NCBI GenBank assembly: GCA_030544685.1
Contig: CP086683.1
Coordinates: 3,410,001 to 3,474,000 of the forward strand
Source of the DNA: Pseudomonas sp. B21_DOA
Lineage (GTDB): Bacteria > Pseudomonadota > Gammaproteobacteria > Pseudomonadales > Pseudomonadaceae
DNA: 64,000 nucleotides
Direction: 5' to 3'
Position 1 is the first letter of the stretch. Each line of letters begins with the position of its first letter. The notes under the pieces are model-generated. The model was not told the origin of the DNA. It saw nothing but the letters and a program-made list of their open reading frames with translations, and did not search any database. The translations under genes were made by a program, and so were the position numbers. This document shows, one piece after another, positions 63,738 to 64,000 of this stretch.

Positions 63738-64000
63738 ATGCAGCAAGAAAGCCACAATTACCCAGTCATCGTTATCGGCACTTCCAGCGGCGGACTCGCT
63801 GCGTTGCGTGAATTTGTAGCCGAGCTTTCGTCCGATTTGCATGCGGCCGTGTTCGTCACAATGCACATCGGAGAACAACCTAGCGTTCTGCCAAACCTTC
63901 TGGTCCAGGCGAGCCCATTACCCGTCGCCTTCGCCGTGCATGAAGAGCAGATACAGCCGGGGCGTGTCTACGTTGCGCCTCCGGACAAGCATCTACTGGT
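63738..64000 (+). CDS. CheB-type methylesterase-domain protein (runs off window)
   Basis: From ATG 63738 the frame reads MQQESHNYPVIVIGTSSGG, LAALREFVAELSSDLHAAVFVTMHIG and QIQPGRVYVAPPDKHLLV, the start of a CheB_methylest domain with active-site Ser in GTSSGG. No N-terminal receiver domain precedes it, so this is not classical CheB but a stand-alone or CheB/CheR-type protein, as seen in hybrid sensor systems. The window ends after about 87 residues. About 226 non-coding bases separate it from the kinase. Confidence 0.8.
   Translation, partial: MQQESHNYPVIVIGTSSGGLAALREFVAELSSDLHAAVFVTMHIGEQPSVLPNLLVQASPLPVAFAVHEEQIQPGRVYVAPPDKHLL

Overview
This window looks like chromosomal DNA of a fluorescent Pseudomonas (P. 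fluorescens group). The support is high GC with Pseudomonas-type codon use, repeated REP/REPIN palindromes of the GTGGGAGCGAGC...GCTCGCGAA type, a xylA-xylF-xylG-xylH locus with divergent xylR, many LysR/AraC/TetR regulators each paired with one metabolic gene, and small Pseudomonas-restricted proteins. No rRNA, tRNA, CRISPR array, transposase or origin was found.

Layout. 0-3 kb: an old-yellow-enzyme gene beheaded at a REP duplication, an SRAP/YedK protein and small hypotheticals. 3-9.8 kb: D-xylose uptake and isomerisation (xylHGF, xylA, minus strand) with the divergent activator xylR. 9.8-25.4 kb: regulator/enzyme pairs (MFS/LysR, NmrA/HxlR, SDR-AraC, MerR-carboxymuconolactone decarboxylase-like, LysR/MDR oxidoreductase, GST/TetR with twin palindromic operators), TspO-hydrolase and a membrane diguanylate cyclase. 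25.5-33.8 kb: manganese catalase, a methyltransferase with regulatory domain, a phosphatase-autotransporter fusion, and an MscS channel. 33.8-38.6 kb: an accessory stretch with several gene remnants among intact EamA, SDR and VOC genes. 38.7-45.1 kb: Sel1 protein, hexapeptide transferase, bestrophin, an ATP/ADP-translocase-like carrier and an SDR. 45.2-49.5 kb: a LysR gene followed by an A+T-richer PAAR / toxin-like / putative immunity / membrane-protein cassette that fits an orphan type VI secretion effector module. 49.6-64 kb: SnoaL-like and AraC genes, a DUF6124 gene with a hairpin-rich upstream region, an APC permease-DUF488 pair, a TetR/FadL/RND efflux locus sharing an operator-like sequence, and an RsbQ-like hydrolase overlapping a PAS histidine kinase, followed by the start of a CheB-like gene.

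A property of the whole window matters for reading it. At least a dozen recognisable genes are broken, and in each case restoring one (sometimes two or three) missing base(s), usually in a short homopolymer, recovers a family-typical protein with total length divisible by three. I found only deletions, no insertions or isolated nonsense changes, in these genes. This points to sequence/assembly error more than to real decay. By contrast, the OYE truncation and the remnants at 33.9-38.6 kb have lost whole segments and look genuine.

The best candidate for something new is the PAAR-effector-immunity cassette (46.3-49.5 kb). Next are the periplasm/surface phosphatase-autotransporter, the structured region upstream of the DUF6124 gene, and the RsbQ/PAS-kinase pair.
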